Part shown: positions 41,220-49,379 of the stretch, in pieces
Layout: the number at the start of each line of letters is the position of its first letter
How positions within the stretch are numbered: position 1 is the first letter of the stretch
NCBI GenBank assembly: GCA_001443445.1
Contig: LDXN01000014.1
Location: 1-52,797 of the forward strand
DNA from: Candidatus Dadabacteria bacterium CSP1-2
GTDB taxonomy: Bacteria; Desulfobacterota_D; UBA1144; Nemesobacterales; CSP1-2
DNA: 52,797 nucleotides
Direction of reading: 5' to 3'
Position numbers and translations under genes: made by a program
Notes under the pieces: model-generated
What the model saw: only the letters and a program-made list of their open reading frames with translations
The model's database searches: none
What the model was told of the DNA's origin: nothing

Positions 41220-42848
41220 CTAAAATCCAAACACAGCCCCAGCAGTAAAAGCAAAGAACTTATCTGCCTCTACATCCTCCGGAAATATAAGCGCCTCCCC
41301 ATCTATAAGATCGCCGATTTCAAAGTTAAATATAAGACCAATAAGTGGAATGGGGCGATAGCTAAGTCCAAGGGTTATAAGCTGCTGAGTCCTATTATCG
41401 GTCTCAATGTCTGTGATAACTCCATTTTCAAATTCTACTACCGTAAACAGGTCATCAAAATTTACAATCTCATAACGACCGACTAGCCTCAGGTCAGGAT
41501 TTTCAAATGGCGATCCGAGAGGGGTTTTATTAAGAAACTCGGGCCAGAAGTGATAAGTTAGAGATAGCCAAAAACCTTGCTTGTTTTTTGCAATCATAGG
41601 GGATTCAAATGCAAGTTCTACCACAAGGTCTTCAATTTCACCCTCGACTTCGGAGTTAACTGTAAGCTCAGCAAACCTTTCTACCACTTCCTTGGCGTCT
41701 TGAAAATGCGTATATATGTACTCCGCCTCTATATCAAAGGGACCGAATGTAAGCTTAGTGTCCCCCCCGAACGCAGTTATGTATTTGTTAATACCCAGTG
41801 AGTCAGGGGTATACTGACCAACATAAAAAGACCCTCCTATCTCTGCACCAAGGAATGGACTATAGGCAATCCTTCCTGTATAAGCCTTATTACCATTTAA
41901 GTCCGCTGAAAAACCTCCTGGAGACAAATCGAGCACCCCTTCAAGCTCAAGCTTATTTTCATCCGGGGTAGTCTCTATCTTGGTCTCAATCTGACCATCA
42001 AGTGTAGCCCCATTCATAACATATAACTGGTAGTTAAGCCTCCCTTCGTCTCCTAAGTCAAAGTTCCCACTAAGCCCGGCTCCAAGTTCATCCCACGCCG
42101 CTGCAACAGGTAGCACTGGACCCAGGCGGTCTGTTATAGTACGGCGGTTGAAATCGTAGAGGTTATCATCATGGTACAGGTTAAACCTACCTAATGGAAC
42201 AAGAATAGCTCCTATTCTAAGACCATGGTTCTCCGCATAATCAAATTGTAGCCATGCCTGCTCTAATGCAATCTCACTTTCATTTGAAGATTCAATCTCC
42301 TGCTCAAAGATAAGCCCTCCTTCCTTCGAAGTTGTGCTCTCTTCAACCTCTATTTGTAAAAACCTCTCAAACTCAAGCTCAGTATATATGCTAATTCTAT
42401 CTACGGGTCTTGCATCGGCTGTAAGAACAAGACGGCGGAGTGTAAAGGTATTTAAGTCCTCATGAGCTGCAGTTAAGTACTCGTATCGAAAAGACCCATA
42501 CCCCCCCAATCTAACCCTTTCAGCTAAATACTCAAATGCTCCTTTACCTTCCTTTTTTTTAACTTCAGCAGGCACCTTAGTAACGGTTTCAGGTTCTTTC
42601 TCTTCAATCTTTGTCCCTTCCTTTCCCTCAATTACTCCCTTATCCCCTTCCCCTTTCATGCGCCGGATTTCCTCTTTAAGCTCTCTGACCTCCTTCTCCA
42701 ATTCCTCTAAACGCTCCTCTTGACTGATTTTCTTTTTTTGCGTTGCCTCTTCCGTTAAGGCATCTATTGAGAACGGAAAGACTAGTATCGTTAGCGTTAA
42801 AACAACTACTTTTGACGATATATATCCACTTAGGATTTTTATCTTCAA
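41220..42848 (-). CDS. OprO/P-like outer-membrane porin with N-terminal coiled coil
   Basis: The 542-residue protein begins with a signal peptide (KVVVLTLTILVFPFSIDA), followed by a coiled coil at about 40-65 (EERLEELEKEVRELKEEIRRM), which could bind peptidoglycan or form the trimer stalk. From about 115 to the C-terminal Phe it is a beta-barrel of the phosphate-selective porin O/P type, with FRYEYLTAAHEDLNTFTLRRLVLTADAR, WLQFDYAENHGLRIGAILVPLGRFN and the ending FFAFTAGAVFGF. The frame opens at 42899, but AAGGAGG nine bases before a TTG at 42848 and the signal peptide starting there decide the start. The substrate is unknown. Confidence 0.85.
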   Translation of the reverse strand: MKIKILSGYISSKVVVLTLTILVFPFSIDALTEEATQKKKISQEERLEELEKEVRELKEEIRRMKGEGDKGVIEGKEGTKIEEKEPETVTKVPAEVKKKEGKGAFEYLAERVRLGGYGSFRYEYLTAAHEDLNTFTLRRLVLTADARPVDRISIYTELEFERFLQIEVEESTTSKEGGLIFEQEIESSNESEIALEQAWLQFDYAENHGLRIGAILVPLGRFNLYHDDNLYDFNRRTITDRLGPVLPVAAAWDELGAGLSGNFDLGDEGRLNYQLYVMNGATLDGQIETKIETTPDENKLELEGVLDLSPGGFSADLNGNKAYTGRIAYSPFLGAEIGGSFYVGQYTPDSLGINKYITAFGGDTKLTFGPFDIEAEYIYTHFQDAKEVVERFAELTVNSEVEGEIEDLVVELAFESPMIAKNKQGFWLSLTYHFWPEFLNKTPLGSPFENPDLRLVGRYEIVNFDDLFTVVEFENGVITDIETDNRTQQLITLGLSYRPIPLIGLIFNFEIGDLIDGEALIFPEDVEADKFFAFTAGAVFGF

Positions 42849-42897
42849 TCTCCCAACCCTCCTTTTGATTTTAATATTGAAATTTATTATCATAATC

Positions 42898-42925
42898 AAA
42901 TTATCACAGCTTTATTAAATGTCAA
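42898..42925 (-). promoter_or_regulatory. Candidate sigma-70 promoter for the porin gene
   Basis: On the minus strand TTGACA (42925-42920) is followed after 16 bp by TAATTT (42903-42898). The start would lie near 42891, about 43 bp before the TTG start. The -35 is perfect, the -10 is weak. Confidence 0.5.
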
Positions 42926-43091
42926 GAAAACGAAACTTATTTTTTATTGGCTTTCAGAACTGAAGGGACAGAAAATAGATTCCCTTCTATGAAAAAAGAT
43001 TGAAACCCGATTCGGGTTAATTTAGGTGTTAGTTAAACCCTCTTTACTTTATCACACCCTTTAGAGAATAAAGGTAGAATAAACTCTTATT

Positions 43092-43304
43092 TTATCGATA
43101 CCCACCGTTGGTTATATCCTGTGGGTTCTCTCTGACTCCGCCTCCAATCACGTTATTTAACATCTCCGTAAATGATTTTAACTCTTCGTGGCTTAGGCGT
43201 AAGGTTACATAACCAAATGTAACGTAATAACCACCACAACTACACTTCTGGATGTTACCATATGGAAATGTGCTCAGTGTTGTTCTAACACATGTTTCGC
43301 TCAT
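43092..43304 (-). CDS. Small cysteine-containing protein, unknown function
   Basis: A 70-residue protein: MSETCVRTTLSTFPYGNIQKCSCGGYYVTFGYVTLRLSHEELKSFTEMLNNVIGG and a short polar end. The stretch C-S-C-G-G-Y-Y followed by FGYVTLRLSHEEL recalls a family of small cytosolic proteins with two strands and a helix (for example DUF6686-like), but I am not certain. AGGGGGG precedes the ATG at a good distance, which supports translation. Three cysteines might bind a metal. It stands alone, between the porin promoter and a YvlD-like gene. Confidence 0.6.
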   Translation of the reverse strand: MSETCVRTTLSTFPYGNIQKCSCGGYYVTFGYVTLRLSHEELKSFTEMLNNVIGGGVRENPQDITNGGYR

Positions 43305-43474
43305 ATTAACCCCCCTTTTTATTAGTCATATTGTACATTAGCACTGCTCTAGGTCTATAAAGATTTCATCAATAAGCTAAACCGAAGTAAAAAAAGCATA
43401 GAACAAAACTCAATTTATATAATTTGATTATACATTTTACCATAAAAACGCTGACGTATTCCAACCTAGTATAC

Positions 43475-43819
43475 TTAGTACTTAAAAACCAGGTGACGTA
43501 GGGCCGTGTTTAAAATAGCAAGTACAATAGCACCTAAGAAAGCTGGCAGGAATCCCTTAACGACAAAGCCAGATACGAACAATGTTGCAAATCTCAACAT
43601 AAGTGCGTTTATCACAAATAGAAATAGCCCAAAGGTAAGTATTGTAACAGGGAATGTCAAAATCTTTAGGATTAGTCCGATTGTAGCATTGACTAACCCT
43701 ATTACGATCGCAGCTATCAACGCCGTCCCAAATCCCTTTATTTCAAATCCTGGTACAACATGCGCAACAATAATCAAGCTTAATGCGCTTAAAAACCAAT
43801 TCACTATCAAAATCATCAT
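43475..43819 (-). CDS. YvlD/phage-holin-IV-like four-helix membrane protein
   Basis: A 114-residue membrane protein with four helices and the family pattern (PF04020): NWFLSALSLIIVAHVVPGFEIKGFGTALIAAIVIGLVNATIGLILKILTFPVTILTFGLFLFVINALMLRF, then FVVKGFLPAFLGAIVLAILNTALRHLVF. GF-x-x-G-F...A-x-x-x-A-x-x-x-G-x-x-N and LTFPVTILTFGLF are typical. Despite the family label the members are ordinary chromosomal membrane proteins found next to envelope-stress genes in some bacteria. GGGAGG lies upstream of the ATG. No phage genes surround it. Confidence 0.88.
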   Translation of the reverse strand: MMILIVNWFLSALSLIIVAHVVPGFEIKGFGTALIAAIVIGLVNATIGLILKILTFPVTILTFGLFLFVINALMLRFATLFVSGFVVKGFLPAFLGAIVLAILNTALRHLVFKY

Positions 43820-43968
43820 AGCTAAAATATCCTCCCTAAGTATTACGTTACTAAATAGCTTACATTAACATAATATACTCTGTAATGATTTCATATAATT
43901 GAATATAATTTATTCTCTTAATTAACAATTTAGTCTTTACATATGATATAGGTAATATTGAAACAAAC

Positions 43969-45042
43969 ATGACAACGAAGTGGATTCTCACCCGCAATTT
44001 CTATGCTGGGAATTACTTGGAAAATTTCCTTGTCGCTGCAGTTGCAGCCGTATTGGGGATTCGCCTTTTCCTTAAAATGACTGGTTACCCTCAAATTGGC
44101 GGCAGTTCTTTGCATATTGCGCATATGCTTTGGGGTGGGCTATTAATGTTGGTATCTATAATAATCCTCCTATCCTTTTTAAATAGAGCCTCAGAACGTT
44201 TGGCTTCAATTGTTGGAGGAATTGGATTCGGCACTTTTATAGATGAAGTTGGGAAATTTGTGACAAAAGATAACAACTATTTTTTTGAACCCGCAGTTGC
44301 CATAATTTACGTTACTTTCATTCTGGTCTTTATAGCAATCCGTGCTATTCAAAGCGGCAGAAGTTATACAAGGGACGAATATCTTCTGAACGCTTTGCGA
44401 GAAACGCAAGAAGTAGTGTTGCACGACCTTGATGAGGAGGGAAAAACTAAGGCGCTTTATTACTTAAGTAAAAGCGACCAATCAGATCCGTTAGTTATAG
44501 CACTTAAAAATTTACTTTCTGATACAAAATTGGTTCCATCTGTAAGACCAGGGGTTTATAATCGCACCAAACTATACTTTCGAGACCTATATTATAAAAT
44601 CATTCAGTATAGGGCATTCTCTATTACTATCGTAATTTTCTTTTTAGTTCAACTTTTAGTAACGCTATCATATATAATCGTGCTCGTATTTTTTGTAGGG
44701 CTTGGTTGGGATAAAATACTCAATCTTCGAATCTTCGATCATATAGCTCACCGAGTAGTCGGCCTTTCCTTCGTTCAATGGGCTGAGTTTTTGTCATCGC
44801 TTTTATCCGGTGTATTTGTATTTCTCGGCGTATTTTACATTAAACGGTCAAGACTAATAGCCTTACGAATGTTTGAGCGTTCTATTCTAGTATCTATATT
44901 TCTCACAAATGTTTTTATATTTTATCAAAAGCAATTTGGGGCTCTAACGCATCTTATTTTTGATATCTTGGTTCTTGTGGCACTTAGATATATGATAGGA
45001 CGAGAAGGATCAGTGATATTAAAACAACCTAAAGAAAGATAA
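43969..45042 (+). CDS. Conserved polytopic membrane protein, unknown function
   Basis: The 357-residue inner-membrane protein has about eight helices in two groups: four before residue 125 and four after about 225, separated by a soluble segment of about 90 residues (RDEYLLNALRETQEVVLHDLDEEGKTKALYYLSKSD) that looks like a helical hairpin. Conserved-looking polar residues lie inside the first membrane group: SLHIAHMLWGGLLML and GIGFGTFIDEVGKFVTKDNNYFFEP, with an Asp-Glu-x-x-Lys core that could be a functional site. I recall similar uncharacterised proteins in several phyla but no function. No SD is clear. Confidence 0.7.
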   Translation: MTTKWILTRNFYAGNYLENFLVAAVAAVLGIRLFLKMTGYPQIGGSSLHIAHMLWGGLLMLVSIIILLSFLNRASERLASIVGGIGFGTFIDEVGKFVTKDNNYFFEPAVAIIYVTFILVFIAIRAIQSGRSYTRDEYLLNALRETQEVVLHDLDEEGKTKALYYLSKSDQSDPLVIALKNLLSDTKLVPSVRPGVYNRTKLYFRDLYYKIIQYRAFSITIVIFFLVQLLVTLSYIIVLVFFVGLGWDKILNLRIFDHIAHRVVGLSFVQWAEFLSSLLSGVFVFLGVFYIKRSRLIALRMFERSILVSIFLTNVFIFYQKQFGALTHLIFDILVLVALRYMIGREGSVILKQPKER

Positions 45043-45375
45043 TTAATGTAAGTGGCGATGGAATAAATCTGCTGAGTGGCTGACAAAAGAATAAAATTAT
45101 AGGAATCTATAAATTAATGTGAGTCCGACGTAAGAGCATAATTGTAGTGGAATCCTTTAGGATTCCGTTTATGTAGGTCTGATGCGCTTTCAATTATTAA
45201 ACTGGTAACAAATTACCCAACTGGGTAAGCAACGAGTCTTGCTCGTTGCTGCACGAAGAATGGCCCCACAAGGTTGATTATAGAATCTTCACAAGTGGTG
45301 CACAATCGAATCTTCATGAATGTAGACCTTGGAGATTTTGAGAATCAATGACCTAAAAGTTTTTTACCAACTGAT
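45043..45375. other. Non-coding region with palindromic repeats
   Basis: A 333-bp gap. GGAATCC (45149-45155) and GGATTCC (45160-45166) form a hairpin with loop TTTA, and GCAACGAG (45229-45236) and CTCGTTGC (45242-45249) one with loop TCTTG. GAATCTTCA occurs twice (about 45283 and 45308). No gene is seen. Confidence 0.6.
45229..45249. repeat. Palindromic repeat with TCTTG loop
   Basis: Arms GCAACGAG and CTCGTTGC enclose TCTTG. The core ACGAG-TCTTG-CTCGT is identical to 23479-23493, while the flanking pair is changed on both sides (C-G to A-T), consistent with a family kept as a folded structure. Confidence 0.7.
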
Positions 45376-45750
45376 TTAGTTTAGCACATTATACCCCCTG
45401 CCCCTCATGCAGTTTCTATAGATTGTTTCATAATTTTTATCACTGTCGTAAGCGCCTTTTGCTCCACCAGCTACTCCTCCTATGACTGCCCCTGCTGCAA
45501 GACCCGTTGTGACTGAACCTGTTATCACTCCAAGAAGAGCCCCTGTTCCAGCTCCGACTGCTCCACCAATAACAGTATCCTTTGCCACGTTTTTAGCTGT
45601 GCTCGTGTTTTGACTTGCAATAGCCTTACACTCTGCTTGGTCCCTGTAGTACCTGTCTTCGTTCTTAACGCTTTGAGGATCAACAACTGGGCTATAACCT
45701 GCACAAGAAGAAAATATAACTATTGATAGCGCAAATATTATTTTATTCAT
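45376..45750 (-). CDS. Glycine-zipper lipoprotein
   Basis: The 124-residue protein starts with a lipoprotein signal (MNKIIFALSIVIFSSCAG, Cys16). The middle is a glycine zipper, DTVIGGAVGAGTGALLGVITGSVTTGLAAGAVIGGVAGGAKGAYDSDKNYETIYRNCMRGRGY, with the YRNCMRGRGY end and ECKAIA seen in YMGG-like outer-membrane lipoproteins; the two cysteines may pair. A TTG three codons upstream directly abuts the SD GGGAGG, which is spaced correctly only for the ATG at 45750. Such proteins are linked to envelope integrity; the precise role is unknown. Confidence 0.82.
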   Translation of the reverse strand: MNKIIFALSIVIFSSCAGYSPVVDPQSVKNEDRYYRDQAECKAIASQNTSTAKNVAKDTVIGGAVGAGTGALLGVITGSVTTGLAAGAVIGGVAGGAKGAYDSDKNYETIYRNCMRGRGYNVLN

Positions 45751-45831
45751 ATAGGTCAACCTCCCAATTATTTTATATTCTAGAAAATCCTCCCTTCTTT
45801 AGAAAACATTCTATAAAATCTACCTAAATTA

Positions 45832-46509
45832 TTACTGGCGCATCTCCTCTGAAACTTCCACTACATCTCCACCAGCCGGCTCTACAAGTGTAAACCCAAC
45901 TAACGGTTTATAACCACCTAACTTGTAATCTCGTATTGTTAATATACATTTCGTATTACCCGTTTCAGGAAAGCATGAATAGGAAATCATGCTTCCTGCG
46001 AGGTTCATAGAATCTCCATCAACAAGAACCGAAGGAACTAATCCAAAATTGTGAACGTCAAATCCACCTTTATCATTCTTGGAAACCCGAAACGAACCAT
46101 TAAATTCTATCTCTCTTGTTGTTTGTGGCTCTGAGCCAGGTTCCTCAACAGTAGTTTTTCTAAATTCCTCTGAAATAATCGTTGCACCCCCCAAATTATT
46201 GATATGGTCCAAAACATTAATCGTTGTCTTTTGTACAAGCTTCCCATCCTTAGTCTTTGTTATGACAACGTTAACTGGTATATCAAATTCTCCGTCACCT
46301 ACATCTACAGCCTTTCCAAATTGCCTTTCCTTTTTAACAATAACACCATCCTGTGTGGTTTCTGTTACAAGTGTTTTGCCTGCGAGTAAACTATCATAAA
46401 GCTGCCTAAATTCCTTAACACGAAGTGGCTCATCTTTTGCATAAACGTTCGATGGATATGTGGTTATTAAAGCTAAAACAAATATTGGTAGAATAAAAAA
46501 TTTTCTCAT
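45832..46509 (-). CDS. Secreted hypothetical protein
   Basis: A 225-residue protein with a signal peptide (MRKFFILPIFVLALITTYPSNVYAK). The mature part is mostly beta: FRQLYDSLLAGKTLVTETTQDGVIVKKERQFGKAVDVGDGEFDIPVNVVITKTKDGKLVQKTTINV, then REIEFNGSFRVSKNDKGGFDVHNFGLVPSVLVDGDSM and CILTIRDYKLGGYKP. Two cysteines (SYSCFPETGNTKC) may form a disulfide. The frame starts at 46533, but AGGAGG six bases before the ATG at 46509 and the signal peptide fix the start. It is expected in the periplasm or outside; I do not know the family. Confidence 0.7.
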   Translation of the reverse strand: MRKFFILPIFVLALITTYPSNVYAKDEPLRVKEFRQLYDSLLAGKTLVTETTQDGVIVKKERQFGKAVDVGDGEFDIPVNVVITKTKDGKLVQKTTINVLDHINNLGGATIISEEFRKTTVEEPGSEPQTTREIEFNGSFRVSKNDKGGFDVHNFGLVPSVLVDGDSMNLAGSMISYSCFPETGNTKCILTIRDYKLGGYKPLVGFTLVEPAGGDVVEVSEEMRQ

Positions 46510-46705
46510 CCCTATCCTCCTATATCGTTTCAATATGTGTTTCAGTTTAACCTCATCTAATGTCTTAATTCAAGGCTACTCTATTTGTTTTTCTCAAAAC
46601 TGGTGATCGAATTTCGTTTGTCTATTTTAAACATAAATTCTTATGTAAAAGATGACATATATTAATCTAAATATTACTTCAGCTCTTAAAATCTTATTTT
46701 CAATT

Positions 46706-47506
46706 TTATTTACCAGATAGAAAAGCAACAATACGAAGTGGACCTCCACTACCCTCTTTGATTTTCATAGGCAGCGCAATGATTATAGCGCCTCTAGGTG
46801 GTAACCGTTCCAAATTTGCAACATTTTCGAATATCGGAACATTCTTCTTGGATAGAACCTGATGGCTTTTGAATAACTTAGATTGGCCATAATCAATGCT
46901 AGGGGTGTCTATGCCTACAGCTTTAACTTTACGTATCTCTGAGAGCCATGTGGCCGTACTCGGATGCAAGCCAGGGAAATGAAGTTCCTTCACTGCGTCA
47001 GGACCACGCTTGTCTGTTCCCATATATTTCACCTGATCAGGCCAGTAGCGGCCGTACCCAGTTGACAAAAGAACTATAGTATTATCGGGTATACTACCAT
47101 TTGACGATTCCCATGTTTCGAAATCCTGAATGCTAATCTGATAATCACGATCATTAAGGGTATGTTCAGAAACATCTATCACCACAGCAGGACCAATAAG
47201 TTGTTCCAGGGGAATTTTATCAACTGAATTGTGACCAAGAGCAAAATGAACTGGGGCGTCAATATGAGTTCCCCCGTGTTCGGCGGCACAAAATTTATAG
47301 GCTGAATAAAAAAAGTTTTTATCTGTTATTCCTCTGAAAACTGTTTCTAATTGGAATGGCTCCGAAGTTGGCCAGTATATAGTCTCAGAGGAAAAATCGT
47401 GTGTAAGATCAATAAAGCGACCCGACTGAAAAGGGTCTTCCCTTGCACAACTAAGAGCGACAAATAAACTAAACACCAACGAAAATCCCAATTTATAACT
47501 AGTCAT
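46706..47506 (-). CDS. Cyclase-family metal-dependent hydrolase, lipoprotein form
   Basis: A 266-residue protein of the PF04199 cyclase/kynurenine-formamidase family. It starts with a lipoprotein-type signal (MTSYKLGFSLVFSLFVALSCAR, Cys20), unlike the cytosolic enzymes. The metal site is intact: HGGTHIDAPVHF (His77, His81, Asp83, His87) after FIDLTHDFSSETIYWP. Further on, GYGRYWPD, FPGLHPSTATWL and VGIDTPSIDYGQS follow the family. Substrates in the family vary (N-formylkynurenine, isatin, cyclic amides), and none is shown by context. GGAGG stands before the ATG. Its place on the envelope side is the unusual trait. Confidence 0.87.
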   Translation of the reverse strand: MTSYKLGFSLVFSLFVALSCAREDPFQSGRFIDLTHDFSSETIYWPTSEPFQLETVFRGITDKNFFYSAYKFCAAEHGGTHIDAPVHFALGHNSVDKIPLEQLIGPAVVIDVSEHTLNDRDYQISIQDFETWESSNGSIPDNTIVLLSTGYGRYWPDQVKYMGTDKRGPDAVKELHFPGLHPSTATWLSEIRKVKAVGIDTPSIDYGQSKLFKSHQVLSKKNVPIFENVANLERLPPRGAIIIALPMKIKEGSGGPLRIVAFLSGK

Positions 47507-47715
47507 TTTGGGCCTCCATAATTTTCAAGTTTGATACGAAATATTTTAACCTTTTAGTTTCGAATTCACACATATTAACACATATAAATTAGCTTCTTTT
47601 ACAAACAAACTTAACTGTATTGTTAAAGAGATATTTTGTCATTAGTTATTCAATGTAGCAGAAACACGGGGCATCTAAAAATTAAAAGTATCAGTGTGCA
47701 TTCTATCCTCCCAAA

Positions 47716-47770
47716 GTAGGGGCTGATGCCCTCATCAGCCTAATGTAGAGACACACCATGGTGTGTCTAC
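47716..47770. repeat. Two adjacent palindromic repeats, GTAG-edged
   Basis: GTAG is followed by GGCTGATG (47721-47728) and CATCAGCC (47733-47740) with loop CCCT. Then GTAG-AG-ACACACCATGGTGTGT-CTAC (47745-47770) holds a 16-bp perfect palindrome (47751-47766). Edges agree with copies at 9796, 29534 and 30663; the inner arms are unrelated in sequence. Confidence 0.8.
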
Positions 47771-47840
47771 CCGTTCGAGGAACGAGCCCTACATTTCTCT
47801 CTATAACTAAATAGTTTGTTAATAAACACACGGCCTTTTT

Positions 47841-48017
47841 GTCATTGCGAGGAACCCTGAGCGACCCCCGATCAAGTCGAGGGGAAGGGGACGAAGCAAT
47901 CCCTGTGAGATCCCTCACTGCGTTCGGGATGACACTTTGTGTCAGATTGCTTCATGGAGTTTACACTGAGTACTTCGCTTTCCTCCGTACAGGCTCCGCG
48001 AATGTGTTCGCAATGAC
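47841..48017. repeat. 177-bp dispersed palindromic element with 10-bp terminal inverted repeats
   Basis: The ends GTCATTGCGA (47841-47850) and TCGCAATGAC (48008-48017) are exact inverted repeats. Inside, GAAGCAATC (47893-47901) pairs with GATTGCTTC (47945-47953). This GTCATTGCGAGG...GAAGCAATC design is a widespread non-coding repeat of bacterial chromosomes. Its last 27 bp recur exactly at 49201-49227, beyond the EamA gene. CCGTAGC and GCTACGG (48028-48043) form another small hairpin right after it. Confidence 0.82.
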
Positions 48018-48118
48018 AGTGGAAACCCCGTAGCAAGCTACGGAGAATTATCAAGTTAATGCTTGATGAATCATAGCGAATTATTCTTAAGTAGGTCGGG
48101 TAACATATAAGCTACCTT

Positions 48119-49009
48119 ATGGAAAAAGAATATTGGTTTGTTTTAATTGCCGCCATCCTATATGGAACGATCACAGCAGGCGGCCAATTTTTTGTTAATT
48201 TGGGTTTATCTCTTTTTGAAATATCCCTTTACCGCGTTCTATTTATAAGTCTAATACTCTTACCAGTAGTATTGATTAAGCGCGAGTTATTAATCAAAAA
48301 AGGTATGCTCTTATTTTTCTTAGTCTATGGGTTAATTGGAGCGCTCTTGGAACTATCACAATTTGGCGGAATTGCCCTAGGGGTTCCAGTTGCAATTGTT
48401 GTCCTTCTACTTTATAGCCAACCTATTTGGACGATTATAATTGGAAGATTTATGCTTAATGAAAAAATCACGCTTAGAAAGATCTTAGCGGTTTTTATAG
48501 CCCTATCAGGCGTTTTTATTATTCTCAAATCGTGGGATATACAATCTCCAAAATCTTTAGCAGGAGTTATTTCATCGCTTCTTGGGGGTGTCATTTTATC
48601 ACTATGGGTAATTTGGGGAAGAATGAGCGGAATAAATAAACAGCATTACGTAACCACAACAATTGGATGGACGGCCTTCTCCGTGGTATGGCTTTTATTA
48701 CTTTGGCCGATTGTAAATATCTTTATTGCTGAACCAACCATTATCCGAATATCAACCGACTTGCCGGTAAGATACTGGTTCTACTTAACGATTTTCGCAT
48801 CCATAGGTGGGGTAATTCCACACCTATTCTTCTATAGAGGGGTTCAAAAAATTGAAGCCTCAGTTGCAGGCATTATCCTACTCTTGGAGCCAGTTAGTAC
48901 AACAGTACTTGCGGATATTTTATTTAATCAGCCAATTGGCTTAAATATATTTATTGGCGGTGTCTTAATATTAGTCTCTAATTATCTAGTAATCCACAAG
49001 GCAGAATAA
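48119..49009 (+). CDS. EamA (DMT) family transporter
   Basis: A 296-residue inner-membrane protein with ten helices in two EamA repeats, typical of the drug/metabolite transporter superfamily. Seen are YGTITAGGQFFVNLGLSLFEISLYRVLFI in helix 1-2, GVPVAIVVLLLYSQPIWTIIIGRFMLNEKITLRKILAVFIALSGVFII at the end of repeat one, and IEASVAGIILLLEPVSTTVLADILFNQPIGLNIFIGGVLILVSNYLVI closing repeat two. The substrate (amino acid, nucleotide or metabolite export) is not shown. No SD precedes the ATG. The gene is enclosed by repeats with a 27-bp exact direct copy on each side, which may mark an inserted cassette. Confidence 0.88.
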   Translation: MEKEYWFVLIAAILYGTITAGGQFFVNLGLSLFEISLYRVLFISLILLPVVLIKRELLIKKGMLLFFLVYGLIGALLELSQFGGIALGVPVAIVVLLLYSQPIWTIIIGRFMLNEKITLRKILAVFIALSGVFIILKSWDIQSPKSLAGVISSLLGGVILSLWVIWGRMSGINKQHYVTTTIGWTAFSVVWLLLLWPIVNIFIAEPTIIRISTDLPVRYWFYLTIFASIGGVIPHLFFYRGVQKIEASVAGIILLLEPVSTTVLADILFNQPIGLNIFIGGVLILVSNYLVIHKAE

Positions 49010-49379
49010 AATCTGGCTTTTGTTTTCAAATCAAGAACCCTGCCCCAAGATGTAGAGTATCGTCATATCAGCCAGATAACCCTTTTAGTCAAAAGTATAT
49101 CGATAGGCGGTGTTTTCGAACCCCGCATGCCATTGCTTGTCCTGAGCGAAGTCGAAGGGCGGCTCCCCGACAATTTCACCTGGGAGAAAGTCCCGCCTGT
49201 AGGCTCCGCGAATGTGTTCGCAATGACTTCGGAAACCCTAGTAACAAGCTAAAAAGACTTGCCCAGTTAAAGCCTTGAAGTTTTGAAAATAATGGTTATC
49301 ATATAAGGAACTTTAAAATAATTATAAATAGGGCAAGAAATACCCGGAAGAGGTACTTGCCAAGAGGATAAAAGATAAG
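49010..49379. other. Non-coding region with repeat remnants
   Basis: A 370-bp gap. CCTGAGCGAAGTCGAAGGG at about 49141 is a frequent dispersed repeat string in bacterial genomes. The copy 49201-49227 of the element end at 47991-48017 lies here and continues imperfectly through GGAAACCC. No gene is seen. Confidence 0.65.
49201..49227. repeat. Solo copy of the palindromic element end
   Basis: All 27 bp equal 47991-48017, and the match goes on with several differences for about 20 bp (GGAAACCC...AACAAGCTA-like). It is the right end of the 177-bp element only. The two copies are exactly 1,210 bp apart and in the same orientation. Confidence 0.85.

Noticed and set aside
43475-43819. Phage holin
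   Set aside because: The family name contains 'holin', but members are ordinary membrane proteins and no lysis gene is near.
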